From assembly GCA_036365455.1 (NCBI GenBank), contig JAWQUS010000032.1, forward strand, positions 18,794,001-18,858,000: a DNA stretch of 64,000 nt, written 5' to 3'. Position numbers and translations under genes: made by a program. Shown piece after piece: positions 28,301 through 35,526 of the stretch. The notes below the pieces were generated by a model. The model had not been told where the DNA came from. It searched no databases and worked only from the letters and a program-made list of their open reading frames with translations. This DNA is from Macrosoma leucophasiata (lineage: Eukaryota; Arthropoda; Insecta; Lepidoptera; Hedylidae). The stretch's first letter is position 1, and the number at the start of each line of letters is the position of its first letter.

Positions 28301-29255
28301 CTTTGGACTAGTCTGGTGCCTACTTTGGGCAGCGCTTTGGATATTATTATACATTTTGGTTAATTTTGGATCATAAACACTTATGGGTAGCTAAAAAACT
28401 CTACTTTACTGTAATGTTTCTCTGTACACGATATTAGAAGTATGCCCATCGGGGATAAAAGCACACAGGCTGCTAGGATTGCGAAAAATTGATAATAAGG
28501 TATGTGTTTAAACGCGCAGTCGTGTAAGTACCTACTACCTACAAACGTCCATCCTATGCTGAACCGTAATTTGGAAAAGGTCATTTTAAACTTCATGCAT
28601 ATTTTTTTTTTAGACAATTCTTATAAAGTTTCAGTCAATAAGTGTTACTAACAGAGAATGAAAGATAAAATATAGATCTATACATAATATAAATGCACTC
28701 CGTAAGACCCGGCAGAAGTGAAAAATTGAATATTACGTTGTGAATTTTTAACCACTGCCAACAAGTTTTTAACTTATGCCACCAACACCACCACCATCAT
28801 CACCACCATCACCACCATCGTCACCACCATCGTCACCACCATATCAGATAGATACGGACTGTTAGTACCTATGAGAAAATGAAATTGTGGTTTTTACTAT
28901 TTCCCTTCAATTTCTTCATATTTTTTCCCTTTTAAACCTTCCCTGGACTTCCAAAAATCATTCAAAACAAAAATTAGCCAAATCGGTCCAGCCGTTCTCG
29001 AGTTTTAGCGAGGCTAACGAACAGCAATTGATTTTTATATATATAGAAGATTTAGTTTTATTCTTAGTGAATTTTTTTAACAATTTTTTTTTTGTTTTTA
29101 AATTGACAACAGTATCTGTCGTTATTCACTATAGTGAGGTTTATTTCTTTTAAAAGTTTCTTGGAAGGTGTTTATGAAAAGCAACTATAATTACCCTGCA
29201 TCGTATCCGCAGAAAGCATCAGTATCACCACAAGCATCCAGAGCACACCCATCAT
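16232..29255 (-). CDS. nrf-6-like: Gene A: nrf-6-like acyltransferase-3 membrane protein, complete, 12 exons
   Basis: The coding exons, in order on the minus strand, are 29255-29195, 25634-25492, 24203-23897, 23495-23384, 22450-22363, 21373-21210, 21119-20934, 19896-19717, 19330-19180, 18233-18056, 17352-17213 and 16327-16232. They total 1806 nt (601 residues plus TAA), and every junction is GT-AG and in phase. Residues 1-20 form a signal peptide. Residues about 22-130 are a short NRF domain with Cys at 39, 48, 87, 91, 109 and 129. A first membrane span lies at about 144-167. An acyltransferase-3 domain of many hydrophobic segments fills about 195-595, with the characteristic His at 219 (VILGHACL) and Arg 292 before FTP. 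Known members act in lipid or drug uptake in worms and in gut and epidermal functions in flies (drop-dead); the substrate here is unknown. Start: an in-frame TGA lies two codons upstream. Gene B is its paralogue. Confidence 0.92.
16450..16690 (+). repeat. Dispersed repeat in gene A intron 11
   Basis: Starts ATCATCATCATATTAGCCGA, then ATGACGTCCACTGCTGGAC and GGACGCTGCTGAAGACCTCC. The opening resembles the CCACTGCTGG start of F4, suggesting a related SINE-like family. No other copy is in the window. Confidence 0.5.
16893..17196 (+). mobile_element. M2 MITE copy in gene A intron 11
   Basis: About 300 bp with ends TATAGAGCAAC and GTTGCTCTA, colinear with the M2 copies at 52033 and 57327 (shared ACTTTGACAGAGGGGAAAGC and ATCGTCTATTACTACGAAAC). 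The target duplication is not clear here. It lies about 16 bp from the splice donor of exon 11. Confidence 0.75.
17213..17352 (-). CDS. nrf-6-like: Gene A exon 11
   Basis: 140 nt, acceptor TGTTTAG, donor GTT|GTAAGT. Encodes FQRRLLSWRGFRALGRLSLS and LMLHWCIN, the conserved LSW...PLSRLSY-like motif. Strongly GC-rich at third positions. An M2 MITE ends about 16 bp beyond the donor. Confidence 0.92.
17540..17672 (+). mobile_element. M3 MITE copy, decayed
   Basis: Carries the M3 interior (CATTGTCTTTGTCAGTTGCA, AGACAAAGGAGAGATTAGCA) and a right TIR ACGTTCATGAATAGGGGT; the left TIR is degraded. In gene A intron 10. Confidence 0.7.
17846..17882. repeat. Perfect 15-bp hairpin in gene A intron 10
   Basis: GTAGAAGAGTTCAAT and its exact reverse complement are separated by 7 nt. 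No transposon family in the window shares it. Confidence 0.7.
18056..18233 (-). CDS. nrf-6-like: Gene A exon 10
   Basis: 178 nt, acceptor GTCCACAG, donor A|GTACGT. Encodes a membrane span (VPLMALWWLSGYYF), the family motif ALERPLFVVLAF and the loop to the final spans. An alternative GTGGGA donor at 18080 would break phase with exon 11 and was not used. Confidence 0.88.
18545..18675 (-). repeat. F3 SINE fragment in gene A intron 9
   Basis: Matches the 3' part of the F3 copy at 22930-23155 (CTCACAGCCCCACA, GTCGTGGGTGCC) and ends in ACTAACCGGGTCGTC, part of its tRNA-like head. The middle of the head is deleted. Confidence 0.65.
18799..19100 (+). repeat. F4 dispersed element in gene A intron 9
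   Basis: Begins AATGGCAACCCATTA and includes GTCCCACTGCTGGGCACGAG and ATCGATAGCAACCGGGACCG. Colinear with 24230-24580 and 58264-58605 but lacking the segment with CCGAGTAGATCGC. Confidence 0.75.
19180..19330 (-). CDS. nrf-6-like: Gene A exon 9
   Basis: 151 nt, acceptor TTATTAG, donor AAG|GTAATT. Encodes NTFRGVPSFTNFYVMPWGSL and a following glycine/histidine-containing span. It corresponds to the conserved Y...PW segment (tRxspYliG-like region) of nrf-6 proteins. Confidence 0.92.
19365..19590 (-). repeat. F1 copy in gene A intron 8
   Basis: Reverse-orientation F1 with GGTGGTAGAGCTC, AGCACTATCGTGTTCCGGTC and CCGGCACAGAGGCATAA. Confidence 0.75.
19717..19896 (-). CDS. nrf-6-like: Gene A exon 8
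   Basis: 180 nt, acceptor TTTCCAG, donor AA|GTAAGT. Encodes [18 protein letters not shown] and [20 protein letters not shown], two membrane spans with the conserved DMQ motif. Same length as gene B exon 8. Confidence 0.94.
20105..20490 (-). repeat. tRNA-derived SINE in gene A intron 7
   Basis: On the minus strand the head reads GGTTCAGTGGTCGC then GGGTTTGATCCTC, box A- and box B-like, at about 20415-20483. A body of about 300 bp follows. A (TTTC)n-type microsatellite at about 20570-20590 lies on the other side. No second copy in the window. Confidence 0.55.
20622..20785 (+). repeat. F1 copy in gene A intron 7
   Basis: Contains GCGGCAAACAAGCTTGCAG, GATGACTGCAGCCTATAGAC and the GTGCCGGAAATTACAGG end; truncated on the right. 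Confidence 0.75.
20934..21119 (-). CDS. nrf-6-like: Gene A exon 7
   Basis: 186 nt, acceptor GTCAACAG, donor TG|GTGAGT. Contains [28 protein letters not shown] and ALYINNFV, then NCMIHTW. The GPLW, YINNF and CM-QTW blocks are hallmarks of the family's extracellular loop. Same length as gene B exon 7. Confidence 0.94.
21210..21373 (-). CDS. nrf-6-like: Gene A exon 6
   Basis: 164 nt, acceptor GACACAG, donor AG|GTAAAA. Encodes SVLILNGTSIVQAFVFISNF, a membrane span, and YFLHRIVR, the basic segment that precedes the conserved TP motif in the next exon. Confidence 0.92.
21420..22170. other. Gene A intron 5: unassigned AT-rich sequence with M2 fragment
   Basis: About 21785-21870 is an M2 fragment in minus orientation (TTTCCCCTCTGTCAAAGTAC, CTAGATGTTTAAATGTGTGC). 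The rest is AT-rich with no recognisable gene. A CAGA microsatellite occurs near 22237-22253. Confidence 0.55.
22363..22450 (-). CDS. nrf-6-like: Gene A exon 5 (catalytic-type His)
   Basis: 88 nt, acceptor TTGCCAG, donor CTG|GTAGGG. Encodes RVLMLLLVILGHACLTQHRF and the following loop. The GH pair (218-219) is the conserved His position of acyltransferase-3 proteins. Confidence 0.92.
22560..22820 (-). repeat. F2 tRNA-derived SINE copy in gene A intron 4
   Basis: Minus-strand SINE whose head reads TGCCTCGGTAGCCTAGTGGT and GGGTTCGATTCCCGGGTAG (boxes A and B). The body includes GGCGAGCCTGTTGACATCTC in plus orientation. The 3' end is shortened relative to 34932-35242. Confidence 0.8.
22840..23275. 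repeat. LINE 3'-end fragment interrupted by an F3 SINE
   Basis: 22840-22929 (TCCCTCTGAGGTGTTCCCCA) and 23155-23270 (GGCAGTGCGTTGGCCATTGC) together match the colinear LINE-like fragment at 37850-38075. Between them lies a complete F3 SINE in minus orientation (22930-23154): its tRNA-like head reads GACGACCCGGTTAGTCCAGC and GGGTTCGATCCCC, and it ends in an A/T-rich tail. Confidence 0.75.
23384..23495 (-). CDS. nrf-6-like: Gene A exon 4
   Basis: 112 nt, acceptor TTTTTAG, donor AG|GTGTAT. Encodes the juxtamembrane segment KLWKAWSVRANWQRL followed by LTALAPIQGV, corresponding to the segment before the acyltransferase domain in nrf-6 proteins. Two codons longer than in gene B. Confidence 0.9.
23605..23825 (-). 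repeat. F1 copy in gene A intron 3
   Basis: Minus-orientation F1 with GGTAGAGTTACAGTGTGGGC, AGTGTTCAGCACTATCGTGT and a shortened interior. It ends about 70 bp from exon 3. Confidence 0.7.
23897..24203 (-). CDS. nrf-6-like: Gene A exon 3 (NRF domain, first TM)
   Basis: 307 nt, acceptor ATTTCAG, donor A|GTAAGT. Encodes residues 69-170: the glycosylation-type site NRT, LHRGYC with further NRF cysteines, the INYC motif, and then the first membrane span ([17 protein letters not shown]). It is five codons shorter than its counterpart in gene B, in the loop after the RGYC motif. Confidence 0.93.
24230..24580 (+). repeat. F4 copy beside exon 3 of gene A
   Basis: Full F4, from AATGGCAACCCATTATACGT to the tail GAGTAGATCGCTTACGATCT and CTGGGCCATGCGCGCTT. 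It lies in intron 2 starting about 27 bp upstream of the exon 3 acceptor and is antisense to the gene. Confidence 0.8.
24600..25490. other. Rest of gene A intron 2, unassigned
   Basis: No gene or clear repeat limits. Around 25150-25375 the motif AGTCCCGCA recurs three times in direct orientation (near 25152, 25181, 25359), perhaps a decayed transposon end. Confidence 0.4.
25492..25634 (-). CDS. nrf-6-like: Gene A exon 2 (NRF domain, first half)
   Basis: 143 nt, acceptor TTTCCAG, donor CAA|GTAAAT. Encodes residues 21-68, including [17 protein letters not shown] and YCLGTFRLSP, the typical NRF opening with two cysteines. Length and phase are identical to gene B exon 2. Confidence 0.92.
25753..25902 (+). 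mobile_element. M3 MITE copy in gene A intron 1
   Basis: TIRs ACCCCCTTATTCATAAACGT and ACGTTTATGAATACGGGGGT bracket a 150-bp element flanked by TTA on the left; the interior matches the other M3 copies. It sits about 120 bp upstream of exon 2. Confidence 0.8.
26095..26340 (-). repeat. F6 SINE with tRNA-like head, minus strand
   Basis: The reverse complement of 26232-26321 matches the tRNA-like unit at 3372 with an extra 12 nt in the D region; its leader GATTTGACAAATCGGGCAGG follows. The adjacent 26097-26145 segment (TTGAAAATTTACTTCAAGCA) recurs near 33880 and 42550. Confidence 0.65.
26345..26690. repeat. Decayed dispersed repeat with CAGA microsatellite
   Basis: Contains GCCGTGCCCGCGACTTCGT, CCCGTCAAAATCGGTCCAGC and a short (CAGA)n run at about 26639-26658, a composition common in lepidopteran LINE 3' remnants. 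Limits uncertain. Confidence 0.45.
26690..27085 (-). pseudogene. F5: RTE-like LINE C-terminal fragment and 3' end, minus
   Basis: A 128-codon open stretch on the minus strand (27085-26699) reads RWFGHIERMSNQRMTKQIYN and [16 protein letters not shown], the C-terminal tail motif of RTE-like LINE reverse transcriptases. It ends at the element's 3' end near 26695. There is no RT core, so this is a 5'-truncated copy. Related copies: 27325, 34200, 49940, 55125. Confidence 0.8.
27085..27185 (+). repeat. F3 SINE 3' fragment
   Basis: Plus-orientation 3' end of F3 (TGTACAACGGTACCAACGAC, GTGGGGCTGTAAGCGTATTA) followed by an A-rich tail. It lies between two inverted F5 copies. Confidence 0.65.
27325..27720 (+). 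pseudogene. F5 RTE-like fragment, plus, interrupted by M3
   Basis: Same C-terminal fragment in plus orientation (CGAATGAGCGAATGACTAAA to CCCCGTTAGGGACCTGGCGT). An M3 MITE (27465-27587) splits it. Together with 26690-27085 it forms an inverted pair with a spacer of about 240 bp. Confidence 0.8.
27465..27587 (+). mobile_element. M3 MITE with TTA target duplication
   Basis: 123 bp with TIRs ACTCCCTTATTCATAAACGT and ACGTTTATGAATAAGCGGGT. The flanking TTA at 27462-27464 is repeated at 27588-27590. Removing the element plus one TTA restores the F5 sequence. TIR and 3-bp TWA duplication suggest the PIF/Harbinger superfamily. Confidence 0.88.
28159..28313 (+). repeat. 32-bp minisatellite, about 4.8 copies
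   Basis: Unit TGGAATAGTGACTACTTTGG plus ACTACTGACTAG begins at 28159, 28191, 28223, 28255 and 28287. The copies differ by one or two bases, so the array is young. In gene A intron 1. Confidence 0.93.
28780..28845 (+). repeat. CACCAC/CAT microsatellite
   Basis: Imperfect trinucleotide array of CAC, CAT and CGT units (repeated CACCATCGTCACCACC). In gene A intron 1. Confidence 0.85.
29195..29255 (-). CDS. nrf-6-like: Gene A exon 1 (signal peptide)
   Basis: 61 nt coding for a methionine pair, a hydrophobic core (GVLWMLVVILML) and SADTMQ, ending after one base of codon 21 with donor G|GTAATT. Gene B has an exon of identical length with the same opening residues, which confirms this otherwise easily missed exon. 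The second ATG follows immediately, so initiation could use either. Confidence 0.85.
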
Positions 29256-29384
29256 TTTTCACACCTCGTCCAACACGTACACCACACTTCGCGACAAACG
29301 CAACTCGCTTATTCGAGTACAGAACACGACTAGCGTATATGAACTATTATTACTTTACTACAATACAACTTCTTTCGTGCAGAG

Positions 29385-29390
29385 TTTATA
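29385..29390 (-). promoter_or_regulatory. Possible TATA box of gene A
   Basis: TATAAA on the minus strand about 130 nt upstream of the gene A ATG, in a GC-moderate stretch without recognised repeats (29256-29400). No transcription-start evidence is available; inferred from position only. Confidence 0.25.
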
Positions 29391-29443
29391 AGATGTGTTA
29401 AGGTTAAGTTTTCAGGGTTCCGCATCAAAATGTAGTGAGAGCC

Positions 29444-29570
29444 TTTTTTATGACATGAAGGTGGCAAACGAGGATGCAGTTCACATGAATGTAGGTATAT
29501 AATATAATATACAGCCTAAGGATCTACATAAAAAACAGAGGTCAAAATGCGGATGAGTTGCTACAACTGT
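29444..29570 (+). repeat. F1 fragment upstream of gene A
   Basis: Contains AAGGTGGCAAACGAGGATGC and AGAGGTCAAAATGCGGATGA. Its right part forms the left arm of the inverted duplication 29541-29852. Confidence 0.65.
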
Positions 29571-29852
29571 GGGCTTACTTGTTTTGTCTCTTAGTGTAGT
29601 TAATTCAGTTTATTCATATATTTGAATTGTTCCCCCCCCCCCGAAATACAGATACATCAGTAGATACGGAGTAGAATCACATAAAAAGGGTCTATCAAGA
29701 AACCATCTACAAAATCCAGTATTTTGTGATGTATCTGTATTTCGGGGGGGCGGAGAAACAATTCTAATATATGAATAAACTGAATTAACTACAATAAGAG
29801 ACAAAACAAGTAAGCCCTCAGTTGTACCAACTCATCTGCATTTTGTCACCAA
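29541..29852. repeat. Inverted duplication, arms of about 125 bp
   Basis: 29541-29666 and 29727-29852 are reverse complements with few mismatches, including the short homopolymer of about 12 C, separated by about 60 bp. The arms include F1-derived sequence, so the palindrome arose by inverted duplication of local DNA rather than as ordinary TIRs. Confidence 0.8.
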
Positions 29853-29859
29853 ACGAGAA

Positions 29860-31050
29860 AGCGTGATGAGTGGATGTCACAGCCTGGGACCTCGTTGAGA
29901 CGTTGATGCTGCATTTACGAATCCTAGAGACACATTACGACTCAGAGTGGGTTGTCCTCAAGGCGAAGTACCAGCAAATGCGAAAATGCATATATCGCAA
30001 TACCAGGCAGACAGCAGTCAATGGGCTGACGATGTAGCTGCTAACATTAGCTGGTAACTTGAGGGAGCTATACGACGCAATCAAGACTTTAGCTGAAAAG
30101 CGTGGTTACTGGAAAACACTTCTACGGGACAATCAGGGAAGACTGATCGCAACACCAGAGGAACGACTTAGACAATTGCACCAGCACTTGGCTGATACTT
30201 TCTGCATATCAGATACAGATTCGCACGCCCCATTAGTCAGTACCTCAGTGCACCAATTACAAGATTTCGACACATTTTATTTATTTTTGACTGGTGGTAG
30301 AGCTTCAGTGACGGAGCTCGCGGGCGTAGGCACCACCGCATTACCTAATATACTTGCCGCTAAATGGTAGTGTTCAGCACTATCGTGTTCCGGTCAGGTG
30401 GTAATGTACGGCCCTGTAATTTCCGGCACAGAGGCATAACACCTTAGGCCTCAGGAGTGGTAACGCATCTGCATTTTGACCTTGGTCTTTATGTGAGTGT
30501 CTATAGGCTGCAGTCATCACTTAACATCAATGTAAACTGCATGCTTGTTTGCCAAGCCCATTACATAAAAAAAACATTACCACCAACTAAAGAGGAATAA
30601 GGAGGTGCGATACTTTCACTGAAAATCGGCGAAGCACCAGATCTAGACCTCTTTACATCGAAAAAGCTAACGTATTTACCGCTGTTAGTTTTTAACACGC
30701 TCTTGTATAAGATATGGATAGCTGAAAATCTCCCTGATGACTGGAACAAAGGTCTGTTGATTGTCCTACTGAAAAAAGGCGACCTTAACCTATGTTCCAA
30801 TTGTACAGGCATTACATTCCTGTCCGTAACTTCGAAAGAATTGTGTTAAGTACTTTTTTATGATTATCCAAGGTTGAACCTCTCTTAAGGAAAGAACGGG
30901 CAGTTTCGGGTTTAATCATTCTCGTACGGGCCAGATAAAAACACTTCGAATAATTGACAAAGAAGTATCAGATTGGCAACGAGAGGTATATAAATATCTG
31001 CCTTATTTTTCTTGATTTCCAAAAAGCTTTCTAAACTATGGAATCTTTGT
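29860..31050 (+). pseudogene. Degenerate LINE endonuclease/RT, split by an F1 copy
   Basis: 29880-30265 reads LRELYDAIKTLAEKRGYWKT and TPEERLRQLHQHLADTF, the inter-domain linker of a non-LTR ORF2. After the F1 insertion, 30590-31050 reads DWNKGLLIVLLKKGDLNLCS and GITFLSV, RT fingers, then decays with stops and frameshifts to a broken LISKKLSK. Confidence 0.75.
30288..30580 (-). repeat. F1, near full length, inside a dead LINE
   Basis: One of the most complete F1 copies, from CTGGTGGTAGAGCTTCAGTG to TTGCCAAGCCCATTACATAA. Internal hallmarks: CACTATCGTGTTCCGGTCAG, GGCCCTGTAATTTCCGGCAC. There is no tRNA head and no obvious coding, so its class is unknown. Confidence 0.85.
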
Positions 31051-32305
31051 CGTAATTTATTTTAGCCACGCATACCAATTTTATATTCATTTTAATTTAT
31101 GTGAATTTATTGTATAATAAGCATAAGTCTAACAGTTGTTAGACTAATGTAGATGTTTAGACTTTAATTATGTATTGTGATTATAACTATACATAAAAAT
31201 AAAAAATGAATTCATAACACGATGTGTTTCTTGTACTCATTTATCATCTCTTACACAAAAAATAAATTACCTCGACAGTAAAAAAGCGATTCTTACGAAG
31301 AAAAATCCCAAAAACTAATTTAAGATTTTAATTTTATTATTTTCATTCATTTTAAATTCATAGAATAAATTTATGTTTTATTGAATATTTTCGAAAAATA
31401 TTGACTTCAAGCAATAATTTACAGATACATTCAAAACTTTTGGTAGATATTTCCTGAAACTTTGAAGCTTTTTCGTCGCCAATTCATGTAGGTTTATTTG
31501 ATTGGATTTTTTTCCCAATAACATGCGAATGCGTGGGAGAAAGGGTGTACACCCTTTCTTTGCATCTGTGAGTCTACTATTAATCTGTCATAGTGTTTTA
31601 TTACGATGATTTTTTTCACGAATCCAAGTACCACTGTTTGGCTGGTAGGGATGGGGGACAATAGTGTTCTTAAATTCATAATATTTTTAAAGACCTATCC
31701 AACGAGTTTCTGCTTGTCTGCAGTAGGTATGAGATGCACGAAGAAAAAAATTACTAAGCTCCACTTTTCGTGTAGAAGAGGTAGCCGACCCGCATAGTTA
31801 ATCTAAACTTCTAAACTAATATTATAAAGAAGCAATATTTTTTTGTTTGTTTGTTTTGAATAGGCTCAATAACTACGGAACCGATTTTTAAAATTCTTTC
31901 AATTTTCGAAAGCTACATTATCCACATATATAAGATAGGGTTCCGTAAGATATTTGGGTTTTTCAGACACAAGGTGTAAAAAATCAACCAGAAAAGTTAC
32001 TTATTTTGCGTACGCTGCCTAAACTATAAAAGATATCGAGGAAGACTTTAGGCTACATCTATGTATAATCATCACGCTAAGACGAATAGGAGAGGGTAGG
32101 CAACATTGCACCGCGCGAAGCCGGGGCGGGCCGCTAGTAATGAATATTCGTGCTTTCTAGTACTAACAAAAAAAATGGAGAAGTGCATTACTGCGGACAA
32201 ACAGACGGACACGGACGGACTGATTGACATGACGAAACTATAAATTTTCTGATTGGCTACGGAACTGAGAAATACATTCAGGGTATATTTTTACTTATGG
32301 CCTTA
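31050..32305. other. No gene seen; decayed repeats
   Basis: AT-rich. Around 31800-32290 lie segments common to lepidopteran interspersed repeats (ACTAATATTATAAAGAAGCA, CTACGGAACCGATTTTTAAA). ORFs here are short and show no domain. Confidence 0.45.
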
Positions 32306-32676
32306 TTACACGGCACGGTATTCAGGGTACGATAGCAAGGGTCAGATAGTTGGGGTGACCGGAGCGGCCCGGTCAGCCTAACGCCCTAATTACACACAGT
32401 ACAAATATGAACAGTATGGAAACTACGCACAAAACGTTCAAAACGGCACACTCACGCAAATATGCGCATCGACGCTCGAGTAGCCAGTGACTCGGAGCTG
32501 CAGCACCGCGAAAATCGCTTAGCGCCGTTCCAACGTTTTGTACGTAGTTTTCATACTGTTCATATTTGTACTGTGATTGAGTTAGGGCCTTGTCGACCAG
32601 ATAGTGTAATAAGCGGCATCCGGGCGCGAGGCCACGCCCACCCTTTCTGCCGGACCCTGAATACCGTGTCGAGTAA
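32306..32676. mobile_element. M1 MITE copy 2 with TA target duplication
   Basis: 371 bp. Left end TTACACGGCACGGTATTCAG, right end CTGAATACCGTGTCGAGTAA, inverted. TA at 32304-32305 is repeated at 32677-32678. TA duplication points to a Tc1/mariner-type origin; no transposase is encoded. Confidence 0.8.
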
Positions 32677-32679
32677 TAA

Positions 32680-33315
32680 CCTTTTTAGGACATGCCATAT
32701 GTCCTAAAAAGGAAATAGGATTCCGAAAATAAAACGCGGTTTCATTTTGTTTTCATGTGATCAAATTGACTTGCAGTTGTATGTAATTACAATTCTTTAT
32801 GGACACTCGTCGACATTGTCGAGTGGGTTCAGGGTACCTAACTATATAGCGCGACTAATTACCTGAGTATTATTTTATTCTTTACTACTATTCTACTTTG
32901 TTTTGTTGGATATGTTTTGTTTGTAAAATAAAAAACAGTATTTTTTTTAATGATTCGTAATTATTTATACAAACTAAACTTATTTCTAGAATGATAAAAT
33001 AACCTGCAGATTCCCCTAAGATAGTAGTTTTAATTTTATATTATGTGGGTAATGTGGGTATGTTATTTGTTAGAAAAACATATAATAATTAATGGATAAT
33101 TACCGGCAGAGAGGCAAGACAATCTGTTTTGCTGGCCTGTAGAGTTCAAGGCATTAAGGCGTCTAATTATTAAGCACTTTGTTTGTATTGGATAATTTTT
33201 CGCAATGAAACTGACGCCAAACCTCCACAACTAAAGTCTTAGGGGTGGGGATGCATCTGAATTTGACATCTGGTTATGTTTCGTCAAAATCGGTTAAGGG
33301 AAATAGAAACGTACG
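32680..33315. other. No gene seen
   Basis: AT-rich intergenic sequence with a short F1-like piece at about 33230-33260 (CTTAGGGGTGGGGATGCATC). Nothing else recognised. Confidence 0.4.
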
Positions 33316-33535
33316 TAACTTCACGTCTGTAATCCCCGAAGGGGTGGGCAGATGTAAATGCATGCATTCGAGCATACATGCAAACACCCACGATTCGCCG
33401 GTTACGTTTTTGGCCCATGTTGCAGGTGGCGAGCCTGTTGACATCTCCGGGCACATTACCAAGCTTCGAGGTACTAGGAAATTTCCAGAAAATGGAAAAA
33501 TCCCAATAGAACCATAGATAAAGGACTTTGCACCA
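33316..33535 (-). repeat. F2 SINE, head missing
   Basis: Matches F2 from ACGTAACTTCACG to GATAAAGGACTTTGCACC; the tRNA-like head is absent and an A-rich run follows. Confidence 0.75.
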
Positions 33536-33639
33536 TTCAAAAAAAAAACTCAAAAATTCATTTAATCACTTGGAAATAATAGAATTTGCTTGTGATAGGT
33601 CAAATTTGATTAATATGTCAAAGTAAACAAAATAAAATA

Positions 33640-33950
33640 AATAATAGTCCAAAAATACTTAATGATAAAAATAGGTATCAACAGAATGTTCCATACTTTC
33701 TTTTACAAACGGCAAGATAAGACTAAACAAAAAAATATGAGACATTTGTCATTCACTGGTAGAGTTCCAAAGCCCACATTACTGAGAAAAAACCTGCCAA
33801 AACAAAACTCAGTAGGGTCTTTTCAAAATATGTTCCTTAAAACTATTTTCACAATATGACACTTATAAAGAAGTTATGATCAATTGAAAATTTACTTCAA
33901 GCACTGCTTGAAAACTTTTACACAGAGTTGTGTGTGGTTTATATAAACGT
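33640..33950 (+). repeat. Dispersed repeat with ACTGAG...ACTCAGTAGG core
   Basis: Contains TTACTGAGAAAAAACCTGCC and AACTCAGTAGGGTCTTTTC; related diverged sequence is visible at about 55970-56290 and 59970-60200. At 33877-33912 the segment AATTGAAAATTTACTTCAAG also occurs near 26100 and 42550. Confidence 0.5.
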
Positions 33951-34199
33951 ATTTAATTTAAAATAGCGGTGCCCGCGATTTTATACGCGTAAATTCACCA
34001 AAATTATTCTTCAGTTGGTATCTACGCGGACTAAGTCGTGGGCTAGTATATTTTATAATAATAAATATCAACTGACCATATCCTGGATGAATAACTATTA
34101 GAAAACGATTAAGACAGCTATCACGATGATCTCATCCTATTATTATTTTGTTAATTTCGACCTAACACTACCAGGTACAAATATAAATAACTAAGTTTA

Positions 34200-34790
34200 C
34201 TAAAGTGTGCAGGGAATTGCGTGAATGGAGCGTTGGATCAGCTGCTCGAATCAAACATCTCAGCCAGCCGGCTCCACTAGCCGTACATAATGCCGTACTT
34301 ACTCCAACGCTTTGATATGGAAGCGAGAGCTGGGTATGGGAATGCAGGAAAGAGCATGAAAGTAAGTTAAACGCGGTCGAGATTAGATCTTTGCGCAAGA
34401 TCTGCGGTGTATCACTTACCGATCGCGTTCGTAATGAAGATGTAAGAAAGAGGCTTTGTGTGAATGATAGTATCGGTGTAAAAAAGAAAAATGGCATGCT
34501 CCGATAGTTCGGGCATATAGAAAGAATGTCGAATGAGCGAATGACTAAACAGATATACAATGCGAATGTGGATGGTTGCAGAGGCCCAGGAAGACCAAGA
34601 CTGACCTACCATGACCAAATAGGTCGAGTTCTGTCTGATGGTGGGGTCAAAAGTCTTAGGAATCGGCGTGCATGTATGAAGAGAATGTTGAAGGTAGACG
34701 AGGCTTGAGAGGTATGTCAGAACCGGGATATCTGGCGCTCTGCACTCTCTGCCTACCCCGTTAGGAATCTGGCGTGAAGATACATACATA
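34200..34790 (+). pseudogene. F5 RTE-like LINE 3' end, longest copy
   Basis: Extends further 5' than the other copies: it carries ESWVWECRKEHESKLNAVEI, then [36 protein letters not shown] motifs and the terminal CTACCCCGTTAGG. Single stops interrupt it (for example near 34508). Remnant of the C-terminal part of RT. Confidence 0.78.
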
Positions 34791-34931
34791 AGTATACTAA
34801 TATCACTGTCTAAAGAAAACGAACGTGGTGCTTATATACAGGGTTATTTGAAATTAGCGCATCACCTCTTGCAGGCAGCCTCTACATCAATCCCAACAAC
34901 ATATGTAGTTTGTTCTACGACTTTTTAAATT

Positions 34932-35242
34932 CAACGTAACTTCACGCCTGTAATCCCCGAAGGAGTAGGCAGAGGTAAATGCATGCACTTAAGCATACAT
35001 GCAAACACCCACGATTCGCCGGCTACTTTTTTGACCCATCTAACAGGTGGCGAGCCTGTTGAAATCACCGGACACATTACCAAACTTCGAGGTAATGGGA
35101 AATTTCCAGAAAATTGAAAATGCCAAAAGAACCATAATTAAAAGATTTACACCATTATCTCTGATAACCCCCTACCCGGGAATCGAACCCAGGACCTCAG
35201 CGTAGTAGTGGTGGCCTGCTACCACTAGGCTACCGAGGCAGT
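34932..35242 (-). repeat. F2 tRNA-derived SINE, near full length
   Basis: Minus-strand copy with head TGCCTCGGTAGCCTAGTGGT and GGTTCGATTCCCGGGTAGGG, central GATTTCCAGAAAATTGAAAA-like and GGTGGCGAGCCTGTTG segments, and the end CTTCACGCCTGTAATCCCCG. Confidence 0.85.
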
Positions 35243-35526
35243 TATAAAATTCATTTTTTTTTATAATTTACATTTCCTTAAACAAAATTATTTTGCCCCT
35301 AAACAGGCATTTACTCTGAGCGCAGAGTTACTCTGAGCGTAGGTATGCCACGCACCTTCGCCGAGGCAAAATATCGACACGTACAGCGGGGGGGCGGGGT
35401 TGCGGGGTGACGCAGCGGCGGCAATGCTTTTTTTTGGGTTATTTATCAAGATTTGCAAAAAGTCGAGAAACAAATTGTTGTTGGGATGGATCTAGAGAGG
35501 CTGTCAGCAAGAGATGATGCGCTTTT

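Noticed and set aside
28159..28313. Regular 32-bp units resembling a CRISPR array
   Set aside because: Units are directly adjacent without unique spacers, and the DNA is eukaryotic. It is a minisatellite.
28381..28617. 78-codon minus ORF with hydrophobic segment in gene A intron 1
   Set aside because: No splice signals or counterpart in gene B; probably chance.
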